A DNA stretch of 36,245 nucleotides from an uncultured Ligilactobacillus sp. Its GTDB lineage: Bacteria; Bacillota; Bacilli; Lactobacillales; Lactobacillaceae. This document shows positions 8,870-17,073 of the stretch, in pieces. The stretch spans positions 1-36,245 of the forward strand of contig CAKPZY010000019.1 of NCBI GenBank assembly GCA_934215475.1, read 5' to 3'. A program made the position numbers and the translations under genes. The notes beneath the pieces are model-generated. The model saw only the letters and a program-made list of their open reading frames with translations, was not told where the DNA came from and did no database searches. Each line of letters starts with the position of its first letter. Within the stretch, counting starts at the first letter, position 1.

Positions 8870-9241
8870 CTAGATATCCCAAGTCCGCTGGTTGTTTATT
8901 TTAGTCTTAGCTGCAACGAGCTTGGCGGGGTCTAAGTCCAACTTATCGCACATGAAAAATGTGTAGGATAAAACGTCTGCTAATTCTTCTTCTAGATGGA
9001 TCCGCTCTTTATCGTCTAACTGTTCTCCTGCTTTTTTCCATTGAAAGATCTCCAGGACTTCTGAAGCTTCTAAATCCAAAGATATAGCGAGGTCTTTCAA
9101 ATTATGGTACTTTGACCAGCCGCTCTTGTCTCGAAACAGAAGTAACGCCGCTAGTGTTTGTTTATATTGACCAGATGTGTGGCTATCGACCCGTAAGTTC
9201 CGGTTGGAATGGCCATTTTCTAAATTATGTATTTCTCCCAC
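8870..9241 (-). CDS. MazG-like nucleotide pyrophosphohydrolase
   Basis: A small all-alpha NTP pyrophosphohydrolase, 123 residues. The metal-binding pattern is visible as LEASEVLEIFQWKK followed by LEEELADVLSY, the EExxE...ExxD arrangement of the MazG/RS21-C6 superfamily. The FRDKSGWSKYHNLKDLAISL lead-in and EIFQW wording resemble the dCTPase-like branch. Such enzymes cleave NTPs or modified dNTPs to the monophosphate and pyrophosphate, cleaning the nucleotide pool. The start is uncertain: the frame opens with GTG at 9241, but the first ~28 residues do not look like the family and the ribosome site is poor. The true start may be a non-ATG codon further in. It appears monocistronic. Confidence 0.82.
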   Translation of the reverse strand: MGEIHNLENGHSNRNLRVDSHTSGQYKQTLAALLLFRDKSGWSKYHNLKDLAISLDLEASEVLEIFQWKKAGEQLDDKERIHLEEELADVLSYTFFMCDKLDLDPAKLVAAKTKINNQRTWDI

Positions 9242-9376
9242 TATTCGTTCGCCCAGTCCTTTCTTGCCGCACTTATTGTAACGTATGTCACAGGTAAAGT
9301 CGCCAATTATATCCCCTAAAACTCTAAAATATTTTCCAGTTCAAACCGCGGCATGTCTCAGTTGATTCATCGTCAT

Positions 9377-10132
9377 TCACACTTTTTTGGCGACGATCAC
9401 AAAACGGTCTTCGTTCGTGGTAATAAACTTTTCTTGCTCGATCATCTTTTGTAATTTCACTAGTTTTTCAAATGAACTTTGAACTGAAAAATTGTGAAAT
9501 TCCCAGGGGATGACAGCAGCATAGTACACAACTGCACCAACATCGAAAAATTTCATTTCTGGAAAAGCCTGCTGCTCAAACAATATTTTAAATCCTGCAT
9601 CTCTCAATCCTGTGACAGCCTGGAGTAAAGTATTATCCGGAAAGGATGGAGCATAAGTCGGATCGAGATAACGAGAAAGTGAGAAATTATTAGTTGCTCC
9701 GACCTGTTCCGTGATAAAATAACCGCCTTGTTTTAACTTCGAGTGGACCGTTTTGGGATCGAAGGCACCATGGCTATTAGTAATCAGTGAAAAGCTGTCA
9801 TTCGAGACAGGTAATCCTTCCTCGCCAGCAACCGCATGAACTTTGATCCCTCGAGGAACAAGGCGCTTTTGTAAGAACTCAATGTTTGGTTCCCATGACT
9901 CGGTGACTTCTGTCAAACTAGCTGGGTGGCGATATGACAGCAGCAATTCGCCCCCACCCGTGCACATGTCCAGAAGTCTCCCTTTTGAAGTCAAATACTT
10001 TTTCACAAGGTCATGAAAATCCCAGGGTAAATGTTCATTGCTCCACCTGCCATCTAGATGTTTGAAATCCCAACCGTGCATCTGTAGCGAGGCTTCCCTT
10101 TCCCAAATTTTTTCCAATTCTGCGAGATCCAT
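9377..10132 (-). CDS. Class I SAM-dependent methyltransferase
   Basis: A 251-residue cytoplasmic protein with the SAM-binding loop GRLLDMCTGGGELL (about residues 51-64), an acidic residue at the end of the second strand (LTEVTESW), and the strand-four region FSLITNSHGAF. The substrate is unknown; the layout is that of small-molecule methyltransferases of the UbiE type. I use the ATG at 10132 because AAGGAG lies 8 nt before it; a TTG two codons upstream would be too close. It lies 48 bp downstream of the GNAT gene on the same strand, so the two may be co-transcribed. Nothing in the neighbourhood points to a pathway. Confidence 0.82.
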   Translation of the reverse strand: MDLAELEKIWEREASLQMHGWDFKHLDGRWSNEHLPWDFHDLVKKYLTSKGRLLDMCTGGGELLLSYRHPASLTEVTESWEPNIEFLQKRLVPRGIKVHAVAGEEGLPVSNDSFSLITNSHGAFDPKTVHSKLKQGGYFITEQVGATNNFSLSRYLDPTYAPSFPDNTLLQAVTGLRDAGFKILFEQQAFPEMKFFDVGAVVYYAAVIPWEFHNFSVQSSFEKLVKLQKMIEQEKFITTNEDRFVIVAKKV

Positions 10133-10179
10133 ACGCAAATCTCCTTACTTTTCATAAAATTATCCAGTAACGAAAGATT

Positions 10180-10677
10180 TTAAACAGTGTAAACATACGG
10201 CATATCATCAATTATACCGTGTTTAGTTTTTGTTTTTTCAGGCCTTCCTGTGGAAACAAAACTATTTGCGGCATAAAAATTTCTGGCGGAATAATTTTTG
10301 GTTAGCACCGTTAAAAAAATCTGCGAAAAACCTGCCTTTTCCAATGCGTCAACTCCAGCTTTCAGCAAACGCTGGCCAATGCGTCTGTGTTGATAAGCAG
10401 GATCTACGTATAACGAATAGATTTCACCATAATGTACAAATTTATCAGACCGTGACGGCCCATAAGTGCAAACTCCGACCACTTTACTCTGCACAGTTAG
10501 TGCCAAGTATGTGGTCTTCCAACGTTTTTTTGGTTGCCATGTATTAACGTTGATCTGAGTCAAATACTCAGGCGGCAAAATATTTAGGTAGGCCCTCTGC
10601 CACGTTTTTAAATATACAACCGCTACTGCTCGAAAATCATCATCTTTTTTGGCCGGCCGGATCCGAATTTCTTCCAT
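10180..10677 (-). CDS. GNAT-family N-acetyltransferase
   Basis: A 165-residue acetyltransferase. Strand four leads into the acetyl-CoA loop SLYVDPAYQHRRIGQRLL, the Q/RxxGxG/A signature with alanine/glycine replaced by Q-R. This is followed by ALEKAGFSQIFLTVLTKNYSARNFYAANSF, the C-terminal GNAT motif B. The N-terminus IRIRPAKKDD is typical. The acceptor is unknown. I choose the ATG at 10677 (MEEIRIR), after an AAAGGTGG ribosome site; an ATG two codons earlier is equally possible, and the longer frame to 10752 has an N-terminus unlike the family. It is probably transcribed with the methyltransferase that follows. Confidence 0.85.
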   Translation of the reverse strand: MEEIRIRPAKKDDDFRAVAVVYLKTWQRAYLNILPPEYLTQINVNTWQPKKRWKTTYLALTVQSKVVGVCTYGPSRSDKFVHYGEIYSLYVDPAYQHRRIGQRLLKAGVDALEKAGFSQIFLTVLTKNYSARNFYAANSFVSTGRPEKTKTKHGIIDDMPYVYTV

Positions 10678-10818
10678 TCCCATCCCCACCTTTATTTGAG
10701 CTAATAAGAGCGGACAACAACTTTTGTTGTCTAAGATTATAAATGAACGCAACGAAAAAAAGCAATCCTTACCTAATTCAGGCTTCTACAAAATTTTACC
10801 ATTTGTGCCTTTTTGGTT

Positions 10819-10860
10819 AAAAGAAAGCCCGCAAACTCAGTAACAAACCAAGTCTGCGGG
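10819..10860 (-). terminator. Intrinsic terminator of the purine permease gene
   Basis: CCCGCAAACT (10828-10837) pairs with AGTCTGCGGG (10851-10860) with one mismatch. The minus strand continues with a CTTTCTTTT tract. It lies about 45 bp past the permease stop codon. Confidence 0.85.
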
Positions 10861-10905
10861 TATTTCCAACATTGCAATTTAATTCTTGAATAACACTTAA
10901 ATAGT

Positions 10906-12363
10906 TTAAATTAAAGCCAAAACAGCAAAGTTAATGACAAATAGCAAAGAAACGACCCAGATCAGAGGGTGAACTTGTTTCCATTTGCCAAGAGCTGTCT
11001 TGATCAGAGTATAGAAAATGAAGCCAAACGCGATTCCATAGGTAATATTATAAGTGAAAGCCATGACGATCGAAGCCATGAAAGCAGGGATCGCTTCTTC
11101 CAACTTCTTCCATGGAATTTGGTTGAAACTGCTCATCATCATGACCCCAACCATAATCAAAGCTGGTGCAACAGCAACAGATGGGATAACCGATAAGAAT
11201 GGCGATAAGAAAGCACTCAATGCAAACAGGATCGCAACGATCACACTGGTCAAGCCAGTCCTTCCGCCAGCACCGATCCCGGCAGAGCTTTCCACATAAG
11301 CTGTGACGTTTGATGTACCAAAGATCGAACCCACACCGGTAGCAATCGAGTCAGCAAAGAGAGCTTTATCCAATTTTGACTTGAACCCTGGCTCCTGTTC
11401 CAATCTCATTTCTTCTTCGCCGGAAAAAATACCAGTTTGCCGCCCAGTCCCGATGAATGTTCCTAAAGAATCAAATGTATCTGACAAACTAAAGGAAAGG
11501 ATCGTAACCAAGACCAATGGGATCCGATTAGCTTCGGTGAAGAGGCTGCCCATACCGTCACTGGAAAAAGCAGCTAAAAATGTGCTGCCCAGTTGATGGA
11601 CTGAAGCGCCAAAAGAATACGCTTCGGAAATATGCAAGTTAGTCACTCCCATTGGAATACCGATCAGAGTGGTTAAAATGATCCCAACCAACAAGGCTGC
11701 AGGGACTTTTCTAACTATCAAAATGACCGTGATCAAAATCCCAATCAATGCTAAGTTGATGGCAGGATTATCAAAATTATGCAGGGCAGGGACGATGCCG
11801 CCACCTGAAACGATCGTGGAAATACCATGCTGAAAAGTGTGTTGTGTTGCCGAAAACGGTTTGTTATTGATACTTAGAATATCTCCTGAATTGGTAGTAA
11901 ATTGCAAAAATCCAGCGTTTTTCAAACCAATATAAGCAATAAAGCAGCCGATCCCGCCGCTAATGGCTAATTGTAAATTTTCTGGAATTGCTGAGATCAA
12001 CATTTTCCGGATCTTAGTTACAGTAATGATGATGTTAACACAGCCGCAAAAAAAGACTAAGGCAAGTCCTTGCTGCCAAGTAAAGCCCAGACTCATAACG
12101 ACCGTGTATGTAAAGAAAGCATTTAATCCGATGCCGGGAGCCAAAGCATAGGGCACATTAGCAAACAAGCCCATGATCAGTGTCCCCACGATCGAAGCAA
12201 TGATCGTGGCTAGAAAAGCAGCCTGTCCAGGGATACCAGCTTCACCCAAAACACCCGGAATAACGAAAAGGGCATATGATAAAGCAAAGAAAGTTGTTAA
12301 ACCGGCAGCGACTTCAGTCCCAAAAGTTGTACCGGATTTTTTTAGATGGAAAAAATTATCCAA
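10906..12363 (-). CDS. NCS2-family purine permease, AzgA type (guanine/hypoxanthine)
   Basis: A 485-residue permease with about 13 membrane segments. The AzgA/PbuG features are clear: the N-terminus FFHLKKSGTTFGTEVAAGLTTFF, then NVPYALAPGIGLNAFFTYTVV, the late motif LSFSLSDTFDSLGTFIGTGRQ and SNVTAYVESSAGIGAGGRTGLTS. These proteins import guanine, hypoxanthine or adenine by proton symport. The start is a TTG at 12363 preceded by an AGGAGG ribosome site with 7-nt spacing; this start also gives the usual N-terminus. A PurBox-like inverted pair lies 20-50 bp upstream, as is known for purine permease genes controlled by PurR in Bacillus. It is monocistronic. Which purine is preferred cannot be told. 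Confidence 0.93.
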   Translation of the reverse strand: MDNFFHLKKSGTTFGTEVAAGLTTFFALSYALFVIPGVLGEAGIPGQAAFLATIIASIVGTLIMGLFANVPYALAPGIGLNAFFTYTVVMSLGFTWQQGLALVFFCGCVNIIITVTKIRKMLISAIPENLQLAISGGIGCFIAYIGLKNAGFLQFTTNSGDILSINNKPFSATQHTFQHGISTIVSGGGIVPALHNFDNPAINLALIGILITVILIVRKVPAALLVGIILTTLIGIPMGVTNLHISEAYSFGASVHQLGSTFLAAFSSDGMGSLFTEANRIPLVLVTILSFSLSDTFDSLGTFIGTGRQTGIFSGEEEMRLEQEPGFKSKLDKALFADSIATGVGSIFGTSNVTAYVESSAGIGAGGRTGLTSVIVAILFALSAFLSPFLSVIPSVAVAPALIMVGVMMMSSFNQIPWKKLEEAIPAFMASIVMAFTYNITYGIAFGFIFYTLIKTALGKWKQVHPLIWVVSLLFVINFAVLALI

Positions 12364-12381
12364 GACTATTCCTCCTGTTTA

Positions 12382-12416
12382 CGAACTATAAATTATAGCC
12401 TGTCACTCATAGTTCG
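12382..12416 (-). promoter_or_regulatory. PurBox-like inverted pair upstream of the purine permease
   Basis: CGAACTAT (12382-12389) and ATAGTTCG (12409-12416) form a perfect 8-bp inverted repeat. The CGAA cores are 27 bp apart, compatible with the paired PurBoxes (AWWWCCGAACWWT) bound by Bacillus-type PurR. The first position differs (GCGAAC rather than CCGAAC). On the minus strand a TATAAT (12392-12397) sits between the arms and a TACAAT lies upstream. Confidence 0.55.
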
Positions 12417-12668
12417 CTTTTGATAAATGATATTGTACCACTATTTGCAGTTCTTTTCATAAAAAAATGAAAATAAATCGAAAAAATGCAGCAAAAAAAG
12501 CCAGAGTTCCTGTCAAAATGAACAACCAGAAGCATATAAAAATTGTCCGTTATCCATGATGCTGTTCATAATTTTAGCAGTAGATAAACACATTTAATTA
12601 TTGTCTGAAGCCTGCTAAATGGACATTTTGCCATAGACGGACTATATAAAATAATATTGGTGTAATGT

Positions 12669-12697
12669 TTTACAAATGCAGCTAAAGTAACTATAAT
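12669..12697 (+). promoter_or_regulatory. Promoter of the 3-hydroxyacyl-CoA dehydrogenase gene
   Basis: TTTACA (12669-12674) and TATAAT (12692-12697) are exactly 17 bp apart, about 50 bp upstream of the start codon. A cre site follows directly. Confidence 0.8.
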
Positions 12698-12702
12698 TAA
12701 AT

Positions 12703-12716
12703 TGAAAGCGCTTTAT
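12703..12716 (+). promoter_or_regulatory. cre site (CcpA operator)
   Basis: TGAAAGCGCTTTAT matches the cre consensus TGAAAGCGCTTTCA at 12 of 14 positions. It covers the expected start of transcription, so CcpA binding would repress the dehydrogenase gene. Confidence 0.85.
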
Positions 12717-12747
12717 ATATCACATAAATATGAAGGGGAGTCATCTT

Positions 12748-13641
12748 ATGAGCATTAAAAAAGTAGTTGTCGCAGGCAGCGGCGTGTTAGGCAGCCAAAT
12801 TGCATTTCAAACTGCCTACAAAGGTTTTCCCGTAACAGTTTATGACATTAGTCAAGAAGTTATTGATAAAGCCAAGAAAACAATGGAAGGTCTCGGAGAG
12901 CGGTATAAACAAGACATTCAAGCAACTGATGCAGATGTCTCAGCAGCTTTAGACCGCTTAAGCTTTAGCCATGACTTAGGCGAAGCAGTTACCGATGCCG
13001 ATCTGATCATTGAAGCAATTCCAGAAAAATTGGAAATCAAAGAAAGTTTTTACAAGGAGCTTTCTAAAGTTGCTCCGAAAAATACCATTTTTGCCAGCAA
13101 CTCCTCAACTCTTGTTAACAGTTCTTTAGCCCCTTACACAGACCGGCCCGAGCGCTTTTTGAACCTTCACTTTGCTAACCAGATTTGGACCAACAATACG
13201 GCCGAGATCATGGGTTCACCCAAGACTGATCCGCAAATTTATCAAGAGATCGTCAAATTTGCCGGACAGATCGGTATGGTACCGATTCAATTAAAGAAAG
13301 AGCAGCCAGGCTACGTGTTAAATTCACTTTTGATCCCGTTATTAAATGCAGCCACTCTGCTGTGGGCCAATGACATTGCGGATCCACAGACCATCGACAA
13401 AACTTGGATGGTGGGTACCAAAGCCCCTGTAGGGCCATTTGCGATCCTTGACACTGTTGGATTACGGACCGCTTACAATATTACCGGGACTACAGCTAAA
13501 CAAACCGGTGACCCTAAATTAGAAAAAGTTGTTACTAAGTTAAAGAAAATGATCGATCAAGGTTATTTAGGCGTGGAAAGCGGCAAGGGATTTTACACCT
13601 ACCCTAACCCAGAATTCCAAGAGCCAGACTTTTTAAAATAA
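12748..13641 (+). CDS. 3-hydroxyacyl-CoA dehydrogenase-family NAD-dependent oxidoreductase
   Basis: A 297-residue enzyme of the 3-hydroxybutyryl-CoA dehydrogenase fold. The NAD-binding Rossmann motif GSGVLGSQIAF is at residues 10-20. SNSSTLVNSSLA and RPERFLNLHFANQIW (catalytic His141 with its RPERF lead-in) match the family, as does the C-terminal-domain stretch GYVLNSLLIPLLNAA. The active-site motif lacks the usual FFNP (it reads FANQ), so the substrate may not be an acyl-CoA. Relatives use carnitine, gulonate or hydroxybutyrate. The start is the ATG at 12748, seven nt after AAGGGGAG; an upstream ATG at 12730 overlaps that ribosome site and is rejected. It is monocistronic, catabolite-controlled through the cre site, and convergent with the citrate operon. 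No fatty-acid oxidation genes are nearby. Confidence 0.85.
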   Translation: MSIKKVVVAGSGVLGSQIAFQTAYKGFPVTVYDISQEVIDKAKKTMEGLGERYKQDIQATDADVSAALDRLSFSHDLGEAVTDADLIIEAIPEKLEIKESFYKELSKVAPKNTIFASNSSTLVNSSLAPYTDRPERFLNLHFANQIWTNNTAEIMGSPKTDPQIYQEIVKFAGQIGMVPIQLKKEQPGYVLNSLLIPLLNAATLLWANDIADPQTIDKTWMVGTKAPVGPFAILDTVGLRTAYNITGTTAKQTGDPKLEKVVTKLKKMIDQGYLGVESGKGFYTYPNPEFQEPDFLK

Positions 13642-13703
13642 CTGATTTTTAATTTTTCTAGTAATCACTAGATTTTCCCCCTCTTTTAGAGAAATACCAA
13701 AAC

Positions 13704-13741
13704 AAAAACGGAACGGCAGTTTGGCTTGCCATTCCGTTTTT
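13704..13741. terminator. Bidirectional intrinsic terminator
   Basis: AAAAACGGAACGGCA pairs with TGCCATTCCGTTTTT (one mismatch) around an 8-nt loop, with A- and T-runs on the two sides. It serves both the dehydrogenase gene and the end of the citrate operon. Confidence 0.9.
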
Positions 13742-13747
13742 GTTTTT

Positions 13748-14311
13748 TCAAGACGTAAAGCGAGTAGTTTCAAATTTTTGCCACGCAGCGTTGATCGCGC
13801 TTTGCAGCTCCTGGATAGAATGTCGCCGTGACCTCGAGCATTCCTTTGCCGGTCGTCCGCAAAGGAAACATTTCCTGACAGGCAAACCTAAAGAGTGACG
13901 AGTCATCGGTTTTAAATCGGTTTGTGCGCTTAACACATCCGCATCAAACAGACGGCCTAAGACAAATTCCTCTTCAAAGTTGGTCGTGATCTTTTTGAGC
14001 TCAGTCGCTTCTCGATCTACCACCAAAAAAGATTCATTACCAGTATTTTTGCTCCAGTTGGCCTGATACTCGACACGATGAACATCTTTTTTGCCAATGC
14101 GTGTTAATAGCTCCTTCTGGCCTACCGCAAATATTGCTTGTAAAGCAGCATTGTTCTTAATGGGGCCTGGAATATTCATTTTTAGCACGATTAAAGTTGC
14201 TGTTGGATACTGCTGGCAAAGTTTGGTTTGCAAAGCAGCGCGCTGATCTTTATTTTCTACTACATCAGCGATCGTTTGCGGTTCGCCAGCTGCAAAAAGA
14301 TCATTTTCCAT
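13748..14311 (-). CDS. citX: Holo-citrate lyase synthase (phosphoribosyl-dephospho-CoA transferase)
   Basis: A 187-residue CitX. This cytoplasmic enzyme transfers the phosphoribosyl-dephospho-CoA group to the CitD acyl carrier. The C-terminal signature GLPVRKCFLCGRPAKECSRSRRH, with its clustered cysteines and the RRH, identifies it. The length is that of stand-alone CitX, so it is not the CitX-CitG fusion found in some relatives. It is the last gene of the citrate operon, 26 bp after citF, and ends at the bidirectional terminator. No citG follows; the prosthetic group precursor must be made by a gene elsewhere. Confidence 0.9.
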   Translation of the reverse strand: MENDLFAAGEPQTIADVVENKDQRAALQTKLCQQYPTATLIVLKMNIPGPIKNNAALQAIFAVGQKELLTRIGKKDVHRVEYQANWSKNTGNESFLVVDREATELKKITTNFEEEFVLGRLFDADVLSAQTDLKPMTRHSLGLPVRKCFLCGRPAKECSRSRRHSIQELQSAINAAWQKFETTRFTS

Positions 14312-14337
14312 CCACTTTATCTCCTAATCAATCTTTC

Positions 14338-15873
14338 TTACTTAACTTGTTTGATCGTATCAACAATTGTTCCATCACGATACTCGATCAAAGCTACCGT
14401 CTTGTCTTGATATTCTATTGGTTTTGGCGTGCCGACGATCTTCTCAGCTTTCTTTTGCAACTCTTCGATCGAAAACACAGGAATACCCGGCAGATCTTTT
14501 AGTGCCTCTTTTAGATCTTTACGCTTTGGATTAATTGCGATCCCGTATTCTGTTACCAGAACATCGATCGAGTCTCCTGGTGTAACAACAGTTGTTACTT
14601 TAGGAACAACCGTTGCCAAACGTCCTCTTGTCAAAGGAGCACTAATAATAGTTAGTTTTGCATTAGCTGCATCTTGGTGACCGCCGATCGCACCGCGGAT
14701 CACACCATCTGAACCTGACATAACATTGACATTAAAGTCTGTGTCGATCTCTAAGGCACTCAAGATGGCGACATCAACCTGATCGACCATCGCACCTTTG
14801 TTATAAGGATCAGCATACCATGAAGCATCTATTTCTTGGTGCTTTTGGTTTTTATGCATCGAAGCAGCAGCACCCTTGTCGAAGTCTTGCACGTCCATGA
14901 CACGGCCGACCAATCCTTCTTCCAGTAAATCAGTTGTCGGCTTAGTAATGCCGCCCAGTGCATACGAGGCTTTGATCTGGTTATCGATCATTGTCTGGCG
15001 CAAATAACGGGTTACAGCCAGTGCAGCACCGCCGGAACCGGTTTGAAAAGAGAAACCGTCTTTGAAATAAGGTGATTTGGTGATGACTTGGTTGACACTT
15101 TGTGCAATTTTAAGTTCTTTTGGATCTTTGGTAAAACGAGTTGCTCCAGAACCGATCTTGTCTGGGTCCCCAACTTCATCTACTTTGACCACATAATCTA
15201 CCTGGGTCTGTTTGATAGATGCCGGTGTGTTTGGATATGGCACAACGTTATCGGTCAGCAAAACCAGTTTGTCGGCATATTGTGCATCCATCAAGGCATA
15301 ACCAAGCGAACCAAAGACTGCTTTGCCAAACATCCCGTTAGCATTGCCCAGCTTATCCGCATTCGGTACTCCTAAAAAGGCAACGTCGATCTTGATCTTA
15401 CCTTCCTCGATGGCCCGGGCACGACCGCCATGAGACCTAAAAATTACCGGTTCTTTCAGATTGCCATGGGAAACAAATTCACCTAAGCTGCCGCGCATCC
15501 CTGAACTGGTAATTTTAGTGATCGTACCGCTCTTGATGGCCTCGATCAAAATATCGTTCATCGCTCCAGTTAGCGAGGATGGTGCCAGTGTCAGGTCTTT
15601 ATAACCCTCGTCGATCAGAATACGCATGACTTGATTAACAACATGATCCCCATTCCTGAAATGGTGATGGAATGAGATCGTCATGCCATCTTTGACCGTT
15701 TTTTTAACGACATCAGCTAAGGATTCGCTGTATTTGTCATTACCCTCAGTAACTTTAACTTTAGGGGCAGTTTTTTGAAAGACCGGTTCACCGATCTCAG
15801 TGGATTCGTATGGCTGATAATCCTTCTCCTGCATGATCTTTTCTGGTAATTCGCGATCAACACTATTTTTCAA
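14338..15873 (-). CDS. citF: Citrate lyase alpha subunit (citrate:acetyl-ACP transferase)
   Basis: A 511-residue CitF. It swaps the acetyl group on the acyl carrier for citrate, giving citryl-ACP and acetate. [12 protein letters not shown] at the N-terminus, [39 protein letters not shown] and [15 protein letters not shown] are characteristic. I place the start at the TTG at 15873: AGGAGG lies 9 nt before it and the next residues (KNSVDRELP) are where the family begins. The upstream ATG at 15891 comes before that ribosome site. The frame overlaps the end of citE by 11 bp, pointing to translational coupling. Confidence 0.95.
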   Translation of the reverse strand: MKNSVDRELPEKIMQEKDYQPYESTEIGEPVFQKTAPKVKVTEGNDKYSESLADVVKKTVKDGMTISFHHHFRNGDHVVNQVMRILIDEGYKDLTLAPSSLTGAMNDILIEAIKSGTITKITSSGMRGSLGEFVSHGNLKEPVIFRSHGGRARAIEEGKIKIDVAFLGVPNADKLGNANGMFGKAVFGSLGYALMDAQYADKLVLLTDNVVPYPNTPASIKQTQVDYVVKVDEVGDPDKIGSGATRFTKDPKELKIAQSVNQVITKSPYFKDGFSFQTGSGGAALAVTRYLRQTMIDNQIKASYALGGITKPTTDLLEEGLVGRVMDVQDFDKGAAASMHKNQKHQEIDASWYADPYNKGAMVDQVDVAILSALEIDTDFNVNVMSGSDGVIRGAIGGHQDAANAKLTIISAPLTRGRLATVVPKVTTVVTPGDSIDVLVTEYGIAINPKRKDLKEALKDLPGIPVFSIEELQKKAEKIVGTPKPIEYQDKTVALIEYRDGTIVDTIKQVK

Positions 15874-16777
15874 TGTATTCGCCCTCCTCATTGATCAAAT
15901 GTGCAGCTTGAGCCAGCTTCATGACTCGTTGTGCGCGTAATACGACTGGCCGATCGACCATTTGTCCGTTCATGGAGATCACTCCTGATCCCTTGGCACG
16001 TGCCTGCCTGATGGCGTCGATCACACCCAGTGCATTTTCAATTTCAGCTTGTGATGGTTCATAAACCTTATTGACCATTTGAATCTGGCGCGGATTTACT
16101 AATGACTTGCCATCGAAGCCTAACTGGTGGATATACTTGGTCTCTCGGTAGAATCCTTCAGTATCGTCCATATTGGTGAAGACAGTATCAAAGGCAGCAA
16201 TACCTGCAGCACGTGAAGCATGCAAGACCATGTTACGGGCAAACTCTAATTCTGCTCCATCAGGATACCGATGTGTTTTCATATCGGTCGTATAATCTTC
16301 GGCGGATAATGCCAAGCCGATCATACGCTTGGAGGCTGTCGCGATTTCTGGTGCGTTCAGTACCCCTTTGGCACTTTCGATTGCCGCCATCAAATGGATG
16401 GATCCTGCAGGAACGTTGAATTCTTTTTCTGCTGCGGCAACTTTCTTTTCCAATTGCTGGATCATGTCAGCCGTTTCCGTTTTTGGCAAACGGATAACAT
16501 CAACACGTGCTTTGACCATCGCTTTAATATCATTTTCATAATATGGCGTATCAAGGCCGTTGATCCGGACGACAAGTTCAGCATCGCAATAATCGACCGT
16601 TTGCAAAGCCTGATAAACCAAAGCCCTGGCTGCATCTTTTTCTGTCAGCGAAACGGCATCTTCTAAGTCAAACATGATCGAATCTGCCCCATAGATCCCA
16701 GCATCCTTTAACATGGCAGGGTTATTGCCGGGCACAAACATCATCGTCCGCCGTAATCTTTCACTATCTTGACTCAT
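15863..16777 (-). CDS. citE: Citrate lyase beta subunit (citryl-ACP lyase)
   Basis: A 304-residue TIM-barrel CitE. It cleaves citryl-ACP to oxaloacetate and regenerates acetyl-[19 protein letters not shown], the metal-side motif [22 protein letters not shown], the glutamate in [21 protein letters not shown] and [13 protein letters not shown] follow the family order. The start ATG at 16777 has GGGAGG 10 nt upstream; a further upstream ATG at 16795 would run through that site and into citD. It is 2 bp after the citD stop codon and overlaps citF. Confidence 0.95.
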   Translation of the reverse strand: MSQDSERLRRTMMFVPGNNPAMLKDAGIYGADSIMFDLEDAVSLTEKDAARALVYQALQTVDYCDAELVVRINGLDTPYYENDIKAMVKARVDVIRLPKTETADMIQQLEKKVAAAEKEFNVPAGSIHLMAAIESAKGVLNAPEIATASKRMIGLALSAEDYTTDMKTHRYPDGAELEFARNMVLHASRAAGIAAFDTVFTNMDDTEGFYRETKYIHQLGFDGKSLVNPRQIQMVNKVYEPSQAEIENALGVIDAIRQARAKGSGVISMNGQMVDRPVVLRAQRVMKLAQAAHLINEEGEYIEK

Positions 16778-16779
16778 TT

Positions 16780-17073
16780 TTAATATGCCTCCCATGCTGG
16801 TTGATCCGCCGTATCCAATGCACGTTGAGCTGCTGTGATCGTACGTGCCTTAATAACACAATCCAAAGCACCTTTATCAACTGCTTTGACTTTCACGTTG
16901 TCTATGTCAAATTCCTTTAACGTGTCTGTGATCACCTGCTTGATCTCATCGCCAAACTTGGCTTCTACATCTGATTCAAGGTCGATGTCTATTCCGCCTT
17001 GACCTTTACTTAGCAGGATTTGAATATCTGAGGACTCCAGCGTCCCCGCTAAAGCTGTTTTTTTAATTTCCAC
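16780..17073 (-). CDS. citD: Citrate lyase acyl carrier protein (gamma subunit)
   Basis: A 97-residue acyl carrier. The prosthetic group is expected on Ser14 within AGTLESSDI, the conserved position in CitD proteins. The rest (DIDLESDVEAKFGDEIKQVI, then VKAVDKGALDCVIKART) is typical. Translation starts at a GTG (17073) that lies inside the end of citC, with AAGGA 10 nt before it. The 11-bp overlap with citC suggests coupled translation, useful for making a subunit needed in equal amounts. Confidence 0.93.
   Translation of the reverse strand: MEIKKTALAGTLESSDIQILLSKGQGGIDIDLESDVEAKFGDEIKQVITDTLKEFDIDNVKVKAVDKGALDCVIKARTITAAQRALDTADQPAWEAY

Larger units (their letters stand above)
12364..12747. 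other. Intergenic region between divergent purine permease and dehydrogenase genes
   Basis: This 384-bp gap holds the PurBox-like pair at the left, and a plus-strand promoter with cre at the right. About 230 bp between them has no gene and no convincing structure. A short GTCCGT/ACGGAC pair (near 12544 and 12638) is too far apart to weigh. Confidence 0.5.

Noticed and set aside
12730..12747. Upstream ATG for the dehydrogenase gene
   Set aside because: It precedes the AAGGGGAG ribosome site; the family N-terminus begins at the ATG at 12748.
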